Source: Hondaea fermentalgiana
Lineage: Eukaryota > Sar > Bigyra > Thraustochytrida > Thraustochytriidae
DNA: 64,000 nt
Assembly: GCA_014084085.1 (NCBI GenBank)
Contig: NPFB01000075.1
Coordinates: 34,302-98,301, forward strand
Direction of reading: 5' to 3'
The notes under the pieces: generated by a model
Seen by the model: only the letters and a program-made list of their open reading frames with translations
Told to the model about the DNA's origin: nothing
The model's database searches: none
Part shown: positions 39,583-48,610 of the stretch, piece by piece
Layout of the letters: each line of letters opens with the position of its first letter
How positions within the stretch are numbered: position 1 is the first letter of the stretch
Made by a program: the position numbers and the translations under genes

Positions 39583-40167
39583 CTACAAAGCCACACCCTT
39601 GCTGGGCGCTGCGCCAGGCGCGTTGAGCGGGTCCTTTTTGCTGTACGTCTTTTTGCCCCAGGAAACGGGCACGTACTTGTGCTTGATCATATGCGCGATC
39701 TGCTTGCGCATCGTCATGACAAAGAGAAGGATAAAGTAAACGAGCAAGATGGGCCAAAACACCGGAATGTCGAAGAAACTGAAAAAGGTCATGCCGATGG
39801 AAACGACCACGGCGACCGTGGCCTTGTGCCAGAACTTGAACTCGGGGACGCGCCGGTTAAACGGGCGATACTCCTCGGTGTCCCTGCCAGCCGTCGGCAG
39901 CACGGGGCCCTCCGTCTCCGGGTCAACTTGCGGCGACAAGAAGCCAATGAACATGTTGAGCAGGTAAATGCCCAAACCGTACGTGACGATGAACCAGCCG
40001 TTGAGCATGTACACGCGGATCAGGTAAAACAGCAGGAGGCCCGCGAACGCCGCCCATCGCGCCTTGAGGTGCACCGTCGACTTGTCGAGCAGGTGCTGGT
40101 ATTGCCTGCCGACCTGTGCCCAGAACTTCTCCACGGCCGACGCCGGCCTCGGGTCTCCGCCCTCCAT
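39583..40167 (-). CDS. RER1: Rer1, Golgi retrieval receptor
   Basis: 194 residues from the ATG at 40167, the usual family size. Four membrane helices in two hairpins: RWAAFAGLLLFYLIRVYML-type, WFIVTYGLGIYLLNMFIGFLSP, FWHKATVAVVVSIGMTFFSFFDIPVFWPILLVYFILLF. Signature segments QVDPE, EYRPFNRRVPEFKFWHK, RKQIAHMIKHKYVPVSWGKKTY are all present. Rer1 binds polar transmembrane segments of escaped ER proteins in the cis-Golgi and returns them by COPI vesicles. The GC-rich 5' flank runs into an assembly gap 255 bp upstream. Confidence 0.96.
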   Translation of the reverse strand: MEGGDPRPASAVEKFWAQVGRQYQHLLDKSTVHLKARWAAFAGLLLFYLIRVYMLNGWFIVTYGLGIYLLNMFIGFLSPQVDPETEGPVLPTAGRDTEEYRPFNRRVPEFKFWHKATVAVVVSIGMTFFSFFDIPVFWPILLVYFILLFVMTMRKQIAHMIKHKYVPVSWGKKTYSKKDPLNAPGAAPSKGVAL

Positions 40168-41197
40168 GCTGCCTCGCGCGCGCGTCCGCTGCCCACCTCG
40201 CCTCCTCCCGCCGCCGCTCTCGCCGCCCGTCTGCGCGCAGCAGCAGCAGCAGCCGCCGCCGGAGACTCTGGCGCGGGCTTTGCCGAGGTCGCGCTTCCCG
40301 CTGCCCGGCCGAGCGAGTAACGCACGGCGCCACGTCGATCGGGGCAGGCGCGAGCTTGCTCCTTCCTCCCTCCCTGCCGCGCTGCCAGCGTGGCCGCGCC
40401 CCGCGCCGCCGGGCCTCGCGAGNNNNNNNNNNNNNNNNNNNNNNNNNNNNNNNNNNNNNNNNNNNNNNNNNNNNNNNNNNNNNNNNNNNNNNNNNNNNNN
40501 NNNNNNNNNNNNNNNNNNNNNNGCCGCCTGCGTCCGCTGCCGCGCCTGCCGCCGAGCGCCGTCTCCACGCGCGCCGCGCTCGCTCTGCTCTGCTCTGCTC
40601 TGCTCTGCTGTGCACGCCGCGGCCGCGCAGCCGCCGCGAGGAGCGCGAGCCGAGGCAGGCACGGCAGAGCTCACTCAGCAGGAGCGAGGAGGAGCAGGCT
40701 GCGCCGGAGCGGACCTACATCGCACTTGCGGCGCGCGCAGGCCCACTTGCGGCGGCGGCGGGGCAAGTGGGGAACGCAGGGGAGGAAAGTGGGGGGAGGG
40801 CGGCGGGTAACGAGTATCTGCGCCGGGGAGGAGGAGGGGGCAAGCTAGCCAAAGCCAAGAGCGCAGAGCAAGCAAAGCATTGAAGCAAGCGGCCGCGGGG
40901 GAGCGAAGGCGCGAGAGCGCGCACGCGAGAGCGGGGAGAGGAGAGGAGAGGAGGGCAAGGCAAGGCAAGGAGGAGGAGGACGACCGCAAAGAGTACCTGG
41001 GGGAGAATCGCCGGGAAAGACCTGCTCTGTCCTGGACGCGAACACCACGACGACGACCGCGACCCTGATTGACCACGGACTCGAGAACGACAAGCAAGCT
41101 TGCCAGTCGTCGGGGAAACAGAGCAGGCTGAAGAAAAAGAAGAAGCAGAAGAAAGCAACGCGGTAGTGCGAGTCGATCGAGGTCTTCTTTTGCAAAC
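40168..41197. promoter_or_regulatory. divergent promoter region RER1 / WW-GT7 gene, with gap
   Basis: About 1 kb between opposite start codons, extremely GC-rich around the 100-N gap, with TCTGC pentamers (40582-40612) and GGCAA/GGAGA pentamer-like runs (40940-40975). No coding frame that can be supported. Confidence 0.5.
40423..40522. other. assembly gap (100 N)
   Basis: 100 N in GC-rich sequence. ORFs crossing it are artefacts. Confidence 0.98.
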
Positions 41198-42307
41198 ATG
41201 TCGGAGCTGGGAGCTGCCGACGAGACAAAGGACACCTCGAGAGACGAAGGTGAGGACGATCACAGAGCCTTGCCGCAGGGATGGGAACAGTGCATGTCCA
41301 AATCTCAAAACAGGATCTACTACTTTCAAAAGGCAACGGGAAAGTCGGTGTGGACGCGAAAAGAAGTCTTTGACGCCGAACGCACGAGCGAAAGCGACCG
41401 GAAGAAACGGGATCGAGACGCAAGCAGCGACCACGTAAACGATAGCGATCTTAAGCGATCGAAACGACAAGGTGGAGCCGAGGACAGGGATGATCGACGG
41501 CGTGTTGCCATCATTGTCCCCTTTAGAGATTTGCATCAGGCACAGAAACGCAAGGAGCAGCTGGACAAATTCGTCCCACACATGCACCAGTTTCTCAGCG
41601 ACAACAAAGAGATTGCATCTTTTCACATTTTCATTGTCGAGCAATCTGATGACGGGCGCAAGTTCAATCGAGGCAAGCTGCTCAATATCGGCTTCAAAAT
41701 TGCTGCAGACCCGGACCACGAAGACGGACCCTTTGACTCGTTCATTTTTCACGATGTTGATCTGCTGCCGCAAGAAGCGCTCAAGCCCTGGTACGCCAAA
41801 CAGCCCAATGTGCCGCTGCATATTGCCAAATGCTGGGGGAGATACAACAACAATCCAAAATACTTTGGAGGTATTGTTGCGTTTAGCCGTCAAGACTACA
41901 CCCGCATCGATGGTTTCCCAAATACCTTTTGGGGCTGGGGTGGTGAAGACGACGAGTTGCAAAAGCGCGTCGCTGCCGCGCGTCTGCGCATCGACGCGCC
42001 CCGTATGGGCCTTCCAAACGCTATTGTTGATCTCGAGGCCATGAATCTTAAAACCAAGCTCGACACGCTGCGCAAGACGGACTGGAAGTGCAACGTCAAG
42101 TGGGAGGTGCAGGAAGAGTACAACAAAATGCGAGGTCGTGCAGCTGATGTTCCATGGTGGGGCTTGGCAAAATTAGACTTTAAAGAGGTTGCCAGGGAGA
42201 AGCTCGATACGCACGCCACCAAGGTCACCGTTGATGTTCTGTACAATTACAATGCGGACGGTTCGGAACACTGGGCCAACCGCAAGTTGCACTGGAAGGA
42301 CAAGTAA
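41198..42307 (+). CDS. WW domain fused to a GT7 (beta-1,4-galactosyltransferase-like) domain
   Basis: 369 residues from the ATG at 41198. After an acidic leader, residues about 25-58 form a WW domain (LPQGWEQ...NRIYYFQKATGKSVW), then a basic linker with KRSKR. The GT7 domain (about 100-340) has VAIIVPFRD, FNRGKLLNIGF, the metal-binding FHDVDLLP, GGIVAFSRQDYTRIDGFPN and the FWGWGGEDDEL acceptor-binding motif. Family enzymes transfer Gal, GalNAc or Xyl residues from UDP-sugars in the Golgi lumen, anchored by a signal anchor. Here no hydrophobic segment exists, so the product should be cytosolic or nuclear. Where beta4GalTs carry a metal-binding His after the WGWG motif, I read MNLK, so metal use may differ. 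Confidence 0.85.
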   Translation: MSELGAADETKDTSRDEGEDDHRALPQGWEQCMSKSQNRIYYFQKATGKSVWTRKEVFDAERTSESDRKKRDRDASSDHVNDSDLKRSKRQGGAEDRDDRRRVAIIVPFRDLHQAQKRKEQLDKFVPHMHQFLSDNKEIASFHIFIVEQSDDGRKFNRGKLLNIGFKIAADPDHEDGPFDSFIFHDVDLLPQEALKPWYAKQPNVPLHIAKCWGRYNNNPKYFGGIVAFSRQDYTRIDGFPNTFWGWGGEDDELQKRVAAARLRIDAPRMGLPNAIVDLEAMNLKTKLDTLRKTDWKCNVKWEVQEEYNKMRGRAADVPWWGLAKLDFKEVAREKLDTHATKVTVDVLYNYNADGSEHWANRKLHWKDK

Positions 42308-42793
42308 TAAGGTTTCTTGTCTTCTAGCTAGACAATTTCATTAGTTTATTGGTGTAGTACTACAGTGATGAATGGTAAAGAAGATGCACCTTTCCACTTT
42401 GCCTTCACGGAAGTCTTCGTTCCGAAAAAGAGAATGAAAAGTTCATTCGTATGAGCTCAACGTTGCATTCAGGATTGTCTACTTGCAATTGTGTAGTAGA
42501 GCAATACCAGGTCACATGCACAGATCTCTTGTGTTTCTTCGATGCCGAGGTTGCAACAGAGTTGATCAACCTAAACGATTGCAATACCATGTGGGTTACA
42601 GATCACGGAGATGCCCGCAACGACGGAACACTAGAAGAACGTCTTCACATTGACCGCGAATACATTTCTCAAGTCTAGGCTTCATCTTTGAGCCTGAGCC
42701 GAATTATTGTTGTGGTCATGCGGCAATGTCACCACGTTCTGTGCTCTTGGCTCAATTCAATGATGACGACGTTTCATTCGCAGCGACAAAGTC
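42308..42793. other. 3' intergenic
   Basis: About 490 bp between facing stop codons. A 75-codon frame at 42451-42678 has no recognised family and AT-rich codon use, so I do not call it. Confidence 0.4.
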
Positions 42794-43603
42794 TCAGTTA
42801 AAGTTCGCAGAAAGGGAACGAAATGGTACGGCCTCATGACACTTGAGAAAAGGCGCCAGCACGTGAGAGTGCACGTATAGAGCACCACGCTTGCTGCGAC
42901 TCTGCAGCCATAGTGAGAGTCCGATTTTGAGCGGATAGTAAAAGGGCGCGATACGAAGCAAGTATCCGCCAAAAGCAAGTTCAATAATGTTGAGAAAAGA
43001 CATGCACACCCAGTACGTGACCCAGCGCACAATTTGCGCCTTGTCCTTGGTTGCAAGCGTGTTCATGGTCGCCTGCGCTGGATACGCAAAGCCGACTACT
43101 TCGCACCACTGTCGAGCACCCCAGCCAAGGGCGAGCGAGAGTCCGACAAAGAGACTTCCCCATGACACTAGATCGAGCTTTCGGACACCCGTTGCGGCCT
43201 CGAGCTGCTTGAGGCCCTCGTAGTTGTCCAGCTCGCGCGCGAGGCTCGTTCGCGCCTCTGTGAACCTTCTCTGCAAGGACTTGGGCGACTTTTGCAGCGA
43301 GGCCGCGCCGCTGCTCGACGCATAGAGCAGCGTCGACGCGAGTGTGGTATTACTCAGTCTCTGGCCGTGCTTGCCGCTCTCCCAAACGTCGTCGGCGCCG
43401 AGCGACCTCGAGAACAGCTCGCTGGCCTCGTGGCCGCCTTCGGACCCGGTCTCGAACCCGGACCCGGACCCGGACCCGGCGTCGGACCCGGACCCGAAGG
43501 CGGACGCCGCGTCCACGGGGCTGTCCCTGCTGCTGCCCGAGCCTCCGCTGCGCCGCGCGTCCAGCATCGCGCGCAGGCCGTGCGCGGCCCCGGCCTCCGC
43601 CAT
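42794..43603 (-). CDS. TB2/DP1/HVA22 (REEP/Yop1) family ER-shaping protein
   Basis: 269 residues from the ATG at 43603. The first 85 residues are Ser/Gly-rich, including GS-repeats from GGACCC hexamers, and look disordered. The family domain follows: LVSWGSLFVGLSLALGWGARQWCEVVGFAYPAQATMNTL, DKAQIVRWVTYWVCMSFLNIIELAF, APFYYPLKIGLSLWLQ, ending near LAPFLKCHE. These are the paired hairpin helices that wedge into and curve tubular ER membranes. The long disordered N-terminus is not typical of Yop1. It is divergent from the SPAG7-like gene, only 150 bp away. Confidence 0.85.
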   Translation of the reverse strand: MAEAGAAHGLRAMLDARRSGGSGSSRDSPVDAASAFGSGSDAGSGSGSGFETGSEGGHEASELFSRSLGADDVWESGKHGQRLSNTTLASTLLYASSSGAASLQKSPKSLQRRFTEARTSLARELDNYEGLKQLEAATGVRKLDLVSWGSLFVGLSLALGWGARQWCEVVGFAYPAQATMNTLATKDKAQIVRWVTYWVCMSFLNIIELAFGGYLLRIAPFYYPLKIGLSLWLQSRSKRGALYVHSHVLAPFLKCHEAVPFRSLSANFN

Positions 43604-43753
43604 GGCGCCGCTCAACGTTTCTCTTTTGCGTTGCTACGTCGCTTTGCTTTGCTATCGCGCCTCGATCGTCGTGCTTCTCTTCTTCCTCTCTGCGCGCCTT
43701 GCGAGGCTCGCCAGGCAGGCAGGCAGACCAAGAACTGCGCGCGCGAGGGCGCG
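43604..43753. promoter_or_regulatory. compact bidirectional promoter (REEP / SPAG7-like)
   Basis: Only 150 bp separate two divergent ATGs (43603 and 43754), so both promoters and 5' UTRs must lie in or overlap it. Moderate GC with TTTGCTTTGC-like patches. No defined motif. Confidence 0.6.
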
Positions 43754-44553
43754 ATGGGCGGGGACGGCGACGCCGTGCTGCCGGCGGGCTGGAAGGAGGC
43801 CTGGAGCAGGTCCAAGGGCAAGAAGTACTACTCCAACGCCAGGCGCAACCTCAGTCTCTGGTCGCTCGGCGAAGTCTTGCGCTACGAAGCCACGGCCCAG
43901 GCCGAGCAGCAGCAGCAGCAGCAGCAGCAAAAGGACCAGGCGCCATCGGCCAGCGGCGCGGAGGCGGCGCCAGGCGCTGCTGAAAACGTGCTGCGCGTGG
44001 CGGCATTCCCGGCCGACACCGCCAAAGACCTCGACGCGCTCGAGGCCTTTGTGCAGGAAACATGCAAGGCCTTTATGGCGAACGAAAAGCACACAGATCT
44101 TGTGTTCCCGCCCTGCGCTGAGGACAAGCGGTACATTATCAACGAGGCAGCGGACGATTTCGGTCTCGTCCCGGAGTCGAGCAAAAAGGACATGGGCGCC
44201 TATATTGGCACCTTTATCACGCTCTTCAAACCAGGCCATTCCACGCGCGAGAAGCGCGACGCCAAGGTCATGGCCGACGCCGAAGCACGCGTCGGCCAGG
44301 ACGGCGATGCTACTTCTGCCAACCCCCGCAAGAGGGTTCGTGTAGACGAACCCCCTGCCGCAGCGCCCCAGGACGCTGTCACCAAACTTGGCACCGTCGC
44401 GCGCGATCGACGCACCATCGAGGAGATTCAAAAGGTGAGTTTCTACTTTGCGTGCATGACACTCGCTTTCCAGATCAAAAGCTTACGCGCAAATTTTCTT
44501 TTTCGTACATTGTGTTTTCATAATCATAGGATCTTGCGTCCGGAGCTCGGTGA
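43754..44553 (+). CDS. WW-like plus R3H protein, SPAG7-like, two exons
   Basis: Exon 1 43754-44434, intron 44435-44529 (GTGAGT...ATAG, 95 nt, phase 0), exon 2 44530-44553; 234 residues. The last exon encodes only DLASGAR and the stop, completing RTIEEIQKDLASGAR, which resembles the RSIEEAMNEIRAKKR end of SPAG7. N-terminus: WW-like LPAGWKEAW...KKYYSNARRNLSLW, then a CAG-encoded polyglutamine. The R3H-type domain follows (about 95-160; FVQETCKAFMANEKHTDLVFPP...RYIINEAADDFGLVPESS). R3H domains bind single-stranded nucleic acids, and NPRKRVRV is a likely NLS. The alternative to splicing (reading into the intron) adds an unconserved hydrophobic tail. Confidence 0.75.
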
Positions 44554-44894
44554 CGTGCGAAACCGGCCAGCCAGCATGCCGGCATATGCCAGCTAGCCTG
44601 CTCGCCTTTTACACTGCGGAAGATAGTGCGTGTTCGACGCAAAGAAATGGAAGAAAAAGAGTACGAGACATGTACTCTCCAGCGCAAGCCAGCTCGCGAA
44701 AGCTGCAATATGACGTTGTAGAGATATTCTCCCCCTTCCTTTTCCTTCCTTTGCTGTCCTCTTTCTTTTCCATATGCCTCCGCATCCCCCTTTCTGACGC
44801 AATTTCCAATTCCATTTACTTGAACACTCTTCCTTTCATTCGCATGATTCTCGATGGCTAGCCAAGCTAGTTAGCCAGCCAGCTAGCTAGCTAG
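44554..44894. other. 3' intergenic
   Basis: 341 bp between convergent genes, AT-rich with pyrimidine-rich tracts. It ends in (AGCT)n next to the Rieske stop codon. Confidence 0.5.
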
Positions 44895-46022
44895 CTAAAA
44901 GTCAGCATCATCTTTGAATGCAGACTCATCAAAAGCATCAAAGCCAACCTGGACTTCGCCACCGACGACTCGGCACGGGTAGATCTCTTGACTGAACTCT
45001 TCCTTGTTGAGGCACTTGCCCGTCCGAAGATCAAATCGCCAGCCGTGCCAGGGACAGGCCACACAAGGATTCGTTCCACGCCGTCCAACAATGCCCACGC
45101 GCGGCCCATACGGCGTGGAGCCAATGTCTTCAATATCGCCCTGGAAAAGGGGCCCACCCTGATGGCAGCACTTGTTCTTGATAGCAAAGAATTTGCCCTT
45201 GTACTTGAAGAGCGCCAGATCGTGGCCATTTACATTCACTTTCTTTCCCAGCGGCGGACCTTCTCGCTTCAACTTGACCTTTCGCGTTTGTCCCGTTACC
45301 GTATACTGCTCCTTGTACTGCGGAGGCTGCGTCGAGCTGTCCACAAGCTCGGATGCCTGGATCCCGCTCCCAAAGTACATTACATGCTGCGTCTGGTCTT
45401 CATTGAGGTCCAGCGCGCTCACCTCGAAGATGGCCTTGCCGAATTCCGTCGTCGATCGCGAGCACGCCGTCAGCGAGTTGGGCGACGACGCGTACCCGTC
45501 GCTCTCTGACTTGTCCGCCTCGCGAGGTGGCGTGAAGGATGTGTCAATGCGCAGAGCTCCCGGCCGCGCTCGCTGGCTCGTCGCAGCCGCCTTCGCGCCG
45601 CTCGCTCCAAAGGTCGCGCCCTGCGTGGCCGACGGCCCGAAAGTCGACCTCGCCCCGCTCGAGGACCTCACCCCGTTGCTTTGGGTGATGATTCGCGCAG
45701 GCTCGTTCTTGGCGTGGCCCGGGGCGTCATCGCCGCCGTCCTGCGCGATGCCGCGCAGCACCGCGAGCTTGTTCGCGTCGGGCTTCCGCGGCCGCACGAC
45801 GCGCGAGGCGCCAGCCGCAGCCCGGCTCGCGGCCCCCTCTGGCGACGGCTCTTCGTACGCCGGGAAGGGCGCGAGGCCTGCCGGCTCGCCGTCGTCGTCG
45901 TCGTCCAGCCGCAGCGGCGCCAGCGACACCTCGCTCTGCTGCTCCGCGCGCGCGCGGTACTCCTTCACGAGCGGCGGCGTGTCGAGCCTGGAAAGCTTGG
46001 CGGCGCCATGCCGCTCCGCCAT
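44895..46022 (-). CDS. Rieske [2Fe-2S] domain protein
   Basis: 375 residues from the ATG at 46022 (GGCATGG). The N-terminal 200 residues are Ser/Ala/Pro-rich and apparently disordered. The Rieske domain occupies about 235-365, with cluster ligands Cys285-x-His287 (in NKCCHQGG) and Cys323-x-x-His326 (CPWHGW), and the expected strands (KVKLKREGPPLGKKVNVNG, LALFKYKGKFFAIKN). It lacks a catalytic oxygenase partner domain and any membrane helix, so it is like a soluble Rieske ferredoxin (RFESD type) that passes electrons. The C-terminus is acidic. Its redox partner is not visible. Short 13-bp AGATAGCGACAGCG-like tandem units lie upstream at 46358-46405. Confidence 0.85.
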   Translation of the reverse strand: MAERHGAAKLSRLDTPPLVKEYRARAEQQSEVSLAPLRLDDDDDGEPAGLAPFPAYEEPSPEGAASRAAAGASRVVRPRKPDANKLAVLRGIAQDGGDDAPGHAKNEPARIITQSNGVRSSSGARSTFGPSATQGATFGASGAKAAATSQRARPGALRIDTSFTPPREADKSESDGYASSPNSLTACSRSTTEFGKAIFEVSALDLNEDQTQHVMYFGSGIQASELVDSSTQPPQYKEQYTVTGQTRKVKLKREGPPLGKKVNVNGHDLALFKYKGKFFAIKNKCCHQGGPLFQGDIEDIGSTPYGPRVGIVGRRGTNPCVACPWHGWRFDLRTGKCLNKEEFSQEIYPCRVVGGEVQVGFDAFDESAFKDDADF

Positions 46023-46644
46023 GCCGCCTCGGCTCGCGCTTTGCGCGCGCTTCGCGCGGTGTCCGGCCGGGCGCCGGGCGCGGGGAGGGGCGTTCTCCGC
46101 GCCGGGACGGTCTGCGCCGCGGCGGCGGGCGCGACCTGGCCGCGCGAGGATAGTTTGACGATCTGCATGCAGGCATGCAGGCATAGCAGCCTCTTCCTCG
46201 CCAAAGCGCCACAGCGCGAGTCGAGCAGACCTCGAACGGCCCGAGCACGGCCGGGCTGCAACTGCAGCGGCCTGGCGCCTCGCGGGGAGGGAGGAGCGCC
46301 GGCCCCGCCCGCCTTGCGCGCCGCGCGGCCAAGGGGGATCTGCAGCCGCTCCGGCCGCGACAGCGAGATAGCGACAGCGAGATAGCGACAGCGAGATAGC
46401 GACGGCGACGCTGGCTCTGGGCCGGGGTATAACAAGAGCACGTCGCGGGGCTTCGAGGTTGCCTGCGTCCAAGCTTTTGACGCAAGCTTACTAAGAGCAA
46501 CAGAGCCGAGCAGCGGGCGCCGAGCAGCAAGCGCAAGGTTGATTCTGCCTTTGTCGTTGTCTTTGACGGCTCGGGTCTTGGGCGGACGGAAAAGGGGGGC
46601 CGCGAGCTCACTGTCAATCGATCGATGCCAGCGGGGGCGGAAAC
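46023..46644. promoter_or_regulatory. divergent promoter region Rieske / glycosyltransferase
   Basis: 622 bp between opposite ATGs. It contains about four 13-bp tandem units (46358-46405). Open frames here lack an ATG-led conserved protein. Confidence 0.5.
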
Positions 46645-48030
46645 ATGAACGCGTCTCTCGCTCGCAGGGCGCTCTTGGGCGCTCTATTGCTCGCATTTAT
46701 GTCACTGATCTCGTCGATTCTGTACCTTCATGACGTAAGTCTGACGCAAGAAGCGAGCTTGACGAAGACAAAGATGAGAAAGAATCGGGCAAACGTTGGC
46801 TCAATGCGTGCATCCAAACCATATCCACGCGTGCATCTGATGTACAATGTCGGGTGCGGAGGCCACAGCTCGTACAGGTATCAGCTAATCCAGGCGCTCA
46901 CTCTAGATTTCTCTTGGTCCAAACATGGTCAGCCCGGGCGCCTTACGCGCATCGTGTCCGGCTGTACAGACGACGACGAGCGCCGCGCGGCCATGATGCA
47001 GACGAGCATTCAAAGCCCAAGTGACCTCGCGCGCTTTGATGTCTGGTTCACAGAGAAGAACGATACCGTCAACGGCGTAAAGTATGTCATGTTCAACCGG
47101 CCCACTGCGCTCATCAAATTCTTTGCCACGCAGCCCACTCCAGAGGACACAATCTATGGTGTCCTCGACCCAGACTTTGTCTTTCTGCACACTATCCCAG
47201 CCAGCACGCTTGCAAAGGTGGATCATCACGAGCCAGTCTCTGCCTTTTACTCACTCGGAAGCAAGTGGGTGTCTTGGGGCAAGGAGATTTGCGAGTCGCA
47301 CGTTGCTGGCAACATTGGTGACTGCTCAACCTTTGGCCCAAGGCTCCGTCCCTTGTCGCAGACGATTTACGAAGGAGGAGCTCCGTATTTCATGTCAAAA
47401 TCTGACTGGCAGGAACTTCTCCCCGTATGGATCAGCGTCATGCCCGCAACACACAAGTTCTATGCTGGCATTGAATCCGACATGTACGCTTACATGATCA
47501 GCCTCGTATTGCTGGGCATGAAACAAACGCTCGAGACGAATCTCATGCGCACCTGCATGATCACCAAAAATGTTCGCATGGATGACGAGACCGTCTTTGT
47601 GCATTACTGCCAGCGTTACCATGTGCAGGAGACGCGCGGTGGGCCTTACAACGTAAACAATGCATCCGAATTCATGCGACCGGGACAGTACATCGAGGCA
47701 GTGTCCCGCCACACATACTCGTTCAGTAAGTATTGGATGCAAGCGCGCGGGTCTCAGGATTGGATTCTTGAGTGCGAGAGTCCGCTTCTTGTAGAACCAC
47801 CAAAGCTCTCAAACATATTCTTTGCGAATTTGCGAGAGCCTAGTCTGCAGCGCAAGGACTATGCAGTCTTGCGTGCGCTCGTTCCCGCCATCAACGATGC
47901 GCTGGCGGCCTTCAAGTCCAAGGTTTGCCCATCGCAAGGACGCAAAATCAACCTCGCACGCTCCATGATTCTTCACGAGTCGCACAAGCACACGAAACAT
48001 CTTCTCAACTCGATCATCCCAGCTACCTGA
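46645..48030 (+). CDS. type II membrane glycosyltransferase, HPAT/SERGT-like
   Basis: 461 residues. A single N-terminal signal anchor (ARRALLGALLLAFMSLISSILYL) is followed by a lumenal domain. Landmarks: VHLMYNVGCGGHSSYRYQLIQAL, DPDFVF at 175-180 as a putative metal-binding DxD, GAPYFMSKSDWQELLPVW, and ESDMYAYMISLVLLGMK. These match hydroxyproline O-arabinosyltransferase and peptidyl-serine galactosyltransferase proteins, where the acceptor side reads GxPYxxxxxDxxxLxPxW. It probably adds sugar to secreted or wall proteins in the Golgi. Hydroxyproline versus serine specificity is not determinable here. Confidence 0.75.
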   Translation: MNASLARRALLGALLLAFMSLISSILYLHDVSLTQEASLTKTKMRKNRANVGSMRASKPYPRVHLMYNVGCGGHSSYRYQLIQALTLDFSWSKHGQPGRLTRIVSGCTDDDERRAAMMQTSIQSPSDLARFDVWFTEKNDTVNGVKYVMFNRPTALIKFFATQPTPEDTIYGVLDPDFVFLHTIPASTLAKVDHHEPVSAFYSLGSKWVSWGKEICESHVAGNIGDCSTFGPRLRPLSQTIYEGGAPYFMSKSDWQELLPVWISVMPATHKFYAGIESDMYAYMISLVLLGMKQTLETNLMRTCMITKNVRMDDETVFVHYCQRYHVQETRGGPYNVNNASEFMRPGQYIEAVSRHTYSFSKYWMQARGSQDWILECESPLLVEPPKLSNIFFANLREPSLQRKDYAVLRALVPAINDALAAFKSKVCPSQGRKINLARSMILHESHKHTKHLLNSIIPAT

Positions 48031-48610
48031 GTGAAAGAGAGAGCGTCTTGCCACGAGCATAGAAATTCTCTTGCGGGCAGACGAAATGAAACCACGATCT
48101 GACTTACCATCTCCACCTTTTAGAAGTGGGAGAGTGCCTGAATTGATTTGTCGAATAAAACAACTTTACGTGACTTTTCCCTTTCTCTTTCGCTCCCTTC
48201 TTTCCTTGGGATGAGTGTCAAACGCTCAGGATTAGAGACCCCCCCCCCTTTCACCTGTCGAAGAGCAAAACGCTTTACGGAGACCCATTTGACGCAAAGA
48301 GACGCGGAATGCTGCGCGCGTTCGCGTCGAATCAATGCTGGTGGAGACGCCTGGGGACGCCAATGCGTACATTGAGATCCAGGTCGATGACAATAAGAAG
48401 GAATTGGATTTCCTGAGCAGACTGGAGAAGTCTTTGTCCGGGCCGATTGTTGAGACTTTTGCAAGGCCAAGGCTTATGGAGATTCATGCATTGTATTGGA
48501 CTTGCAAAGTTTCCGTCGCAGATGAAAAAGAAAAAGGAAAAAGATCATTCACTGTTGTTGTTGCACACGATGAGCGAAGTCTATGGCCCAAGGTTAACTT
48601 GAGCCTTTGC
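48031..48610. other. 3' intergenic
   Basis: About 580 bp between convergent genes, including a C9 tract at 48240-48248. An open frame at 48335-48616 has no recognised similarity and overlaps the neighbouring stop, so I do not call it. Confidence 0.45.

Noticed and set aside
42451..42678. 75-codon frame in the 3' intergenic region
   Set aside because: No recognised family, unlike codon composition, and located between two 3' ends.
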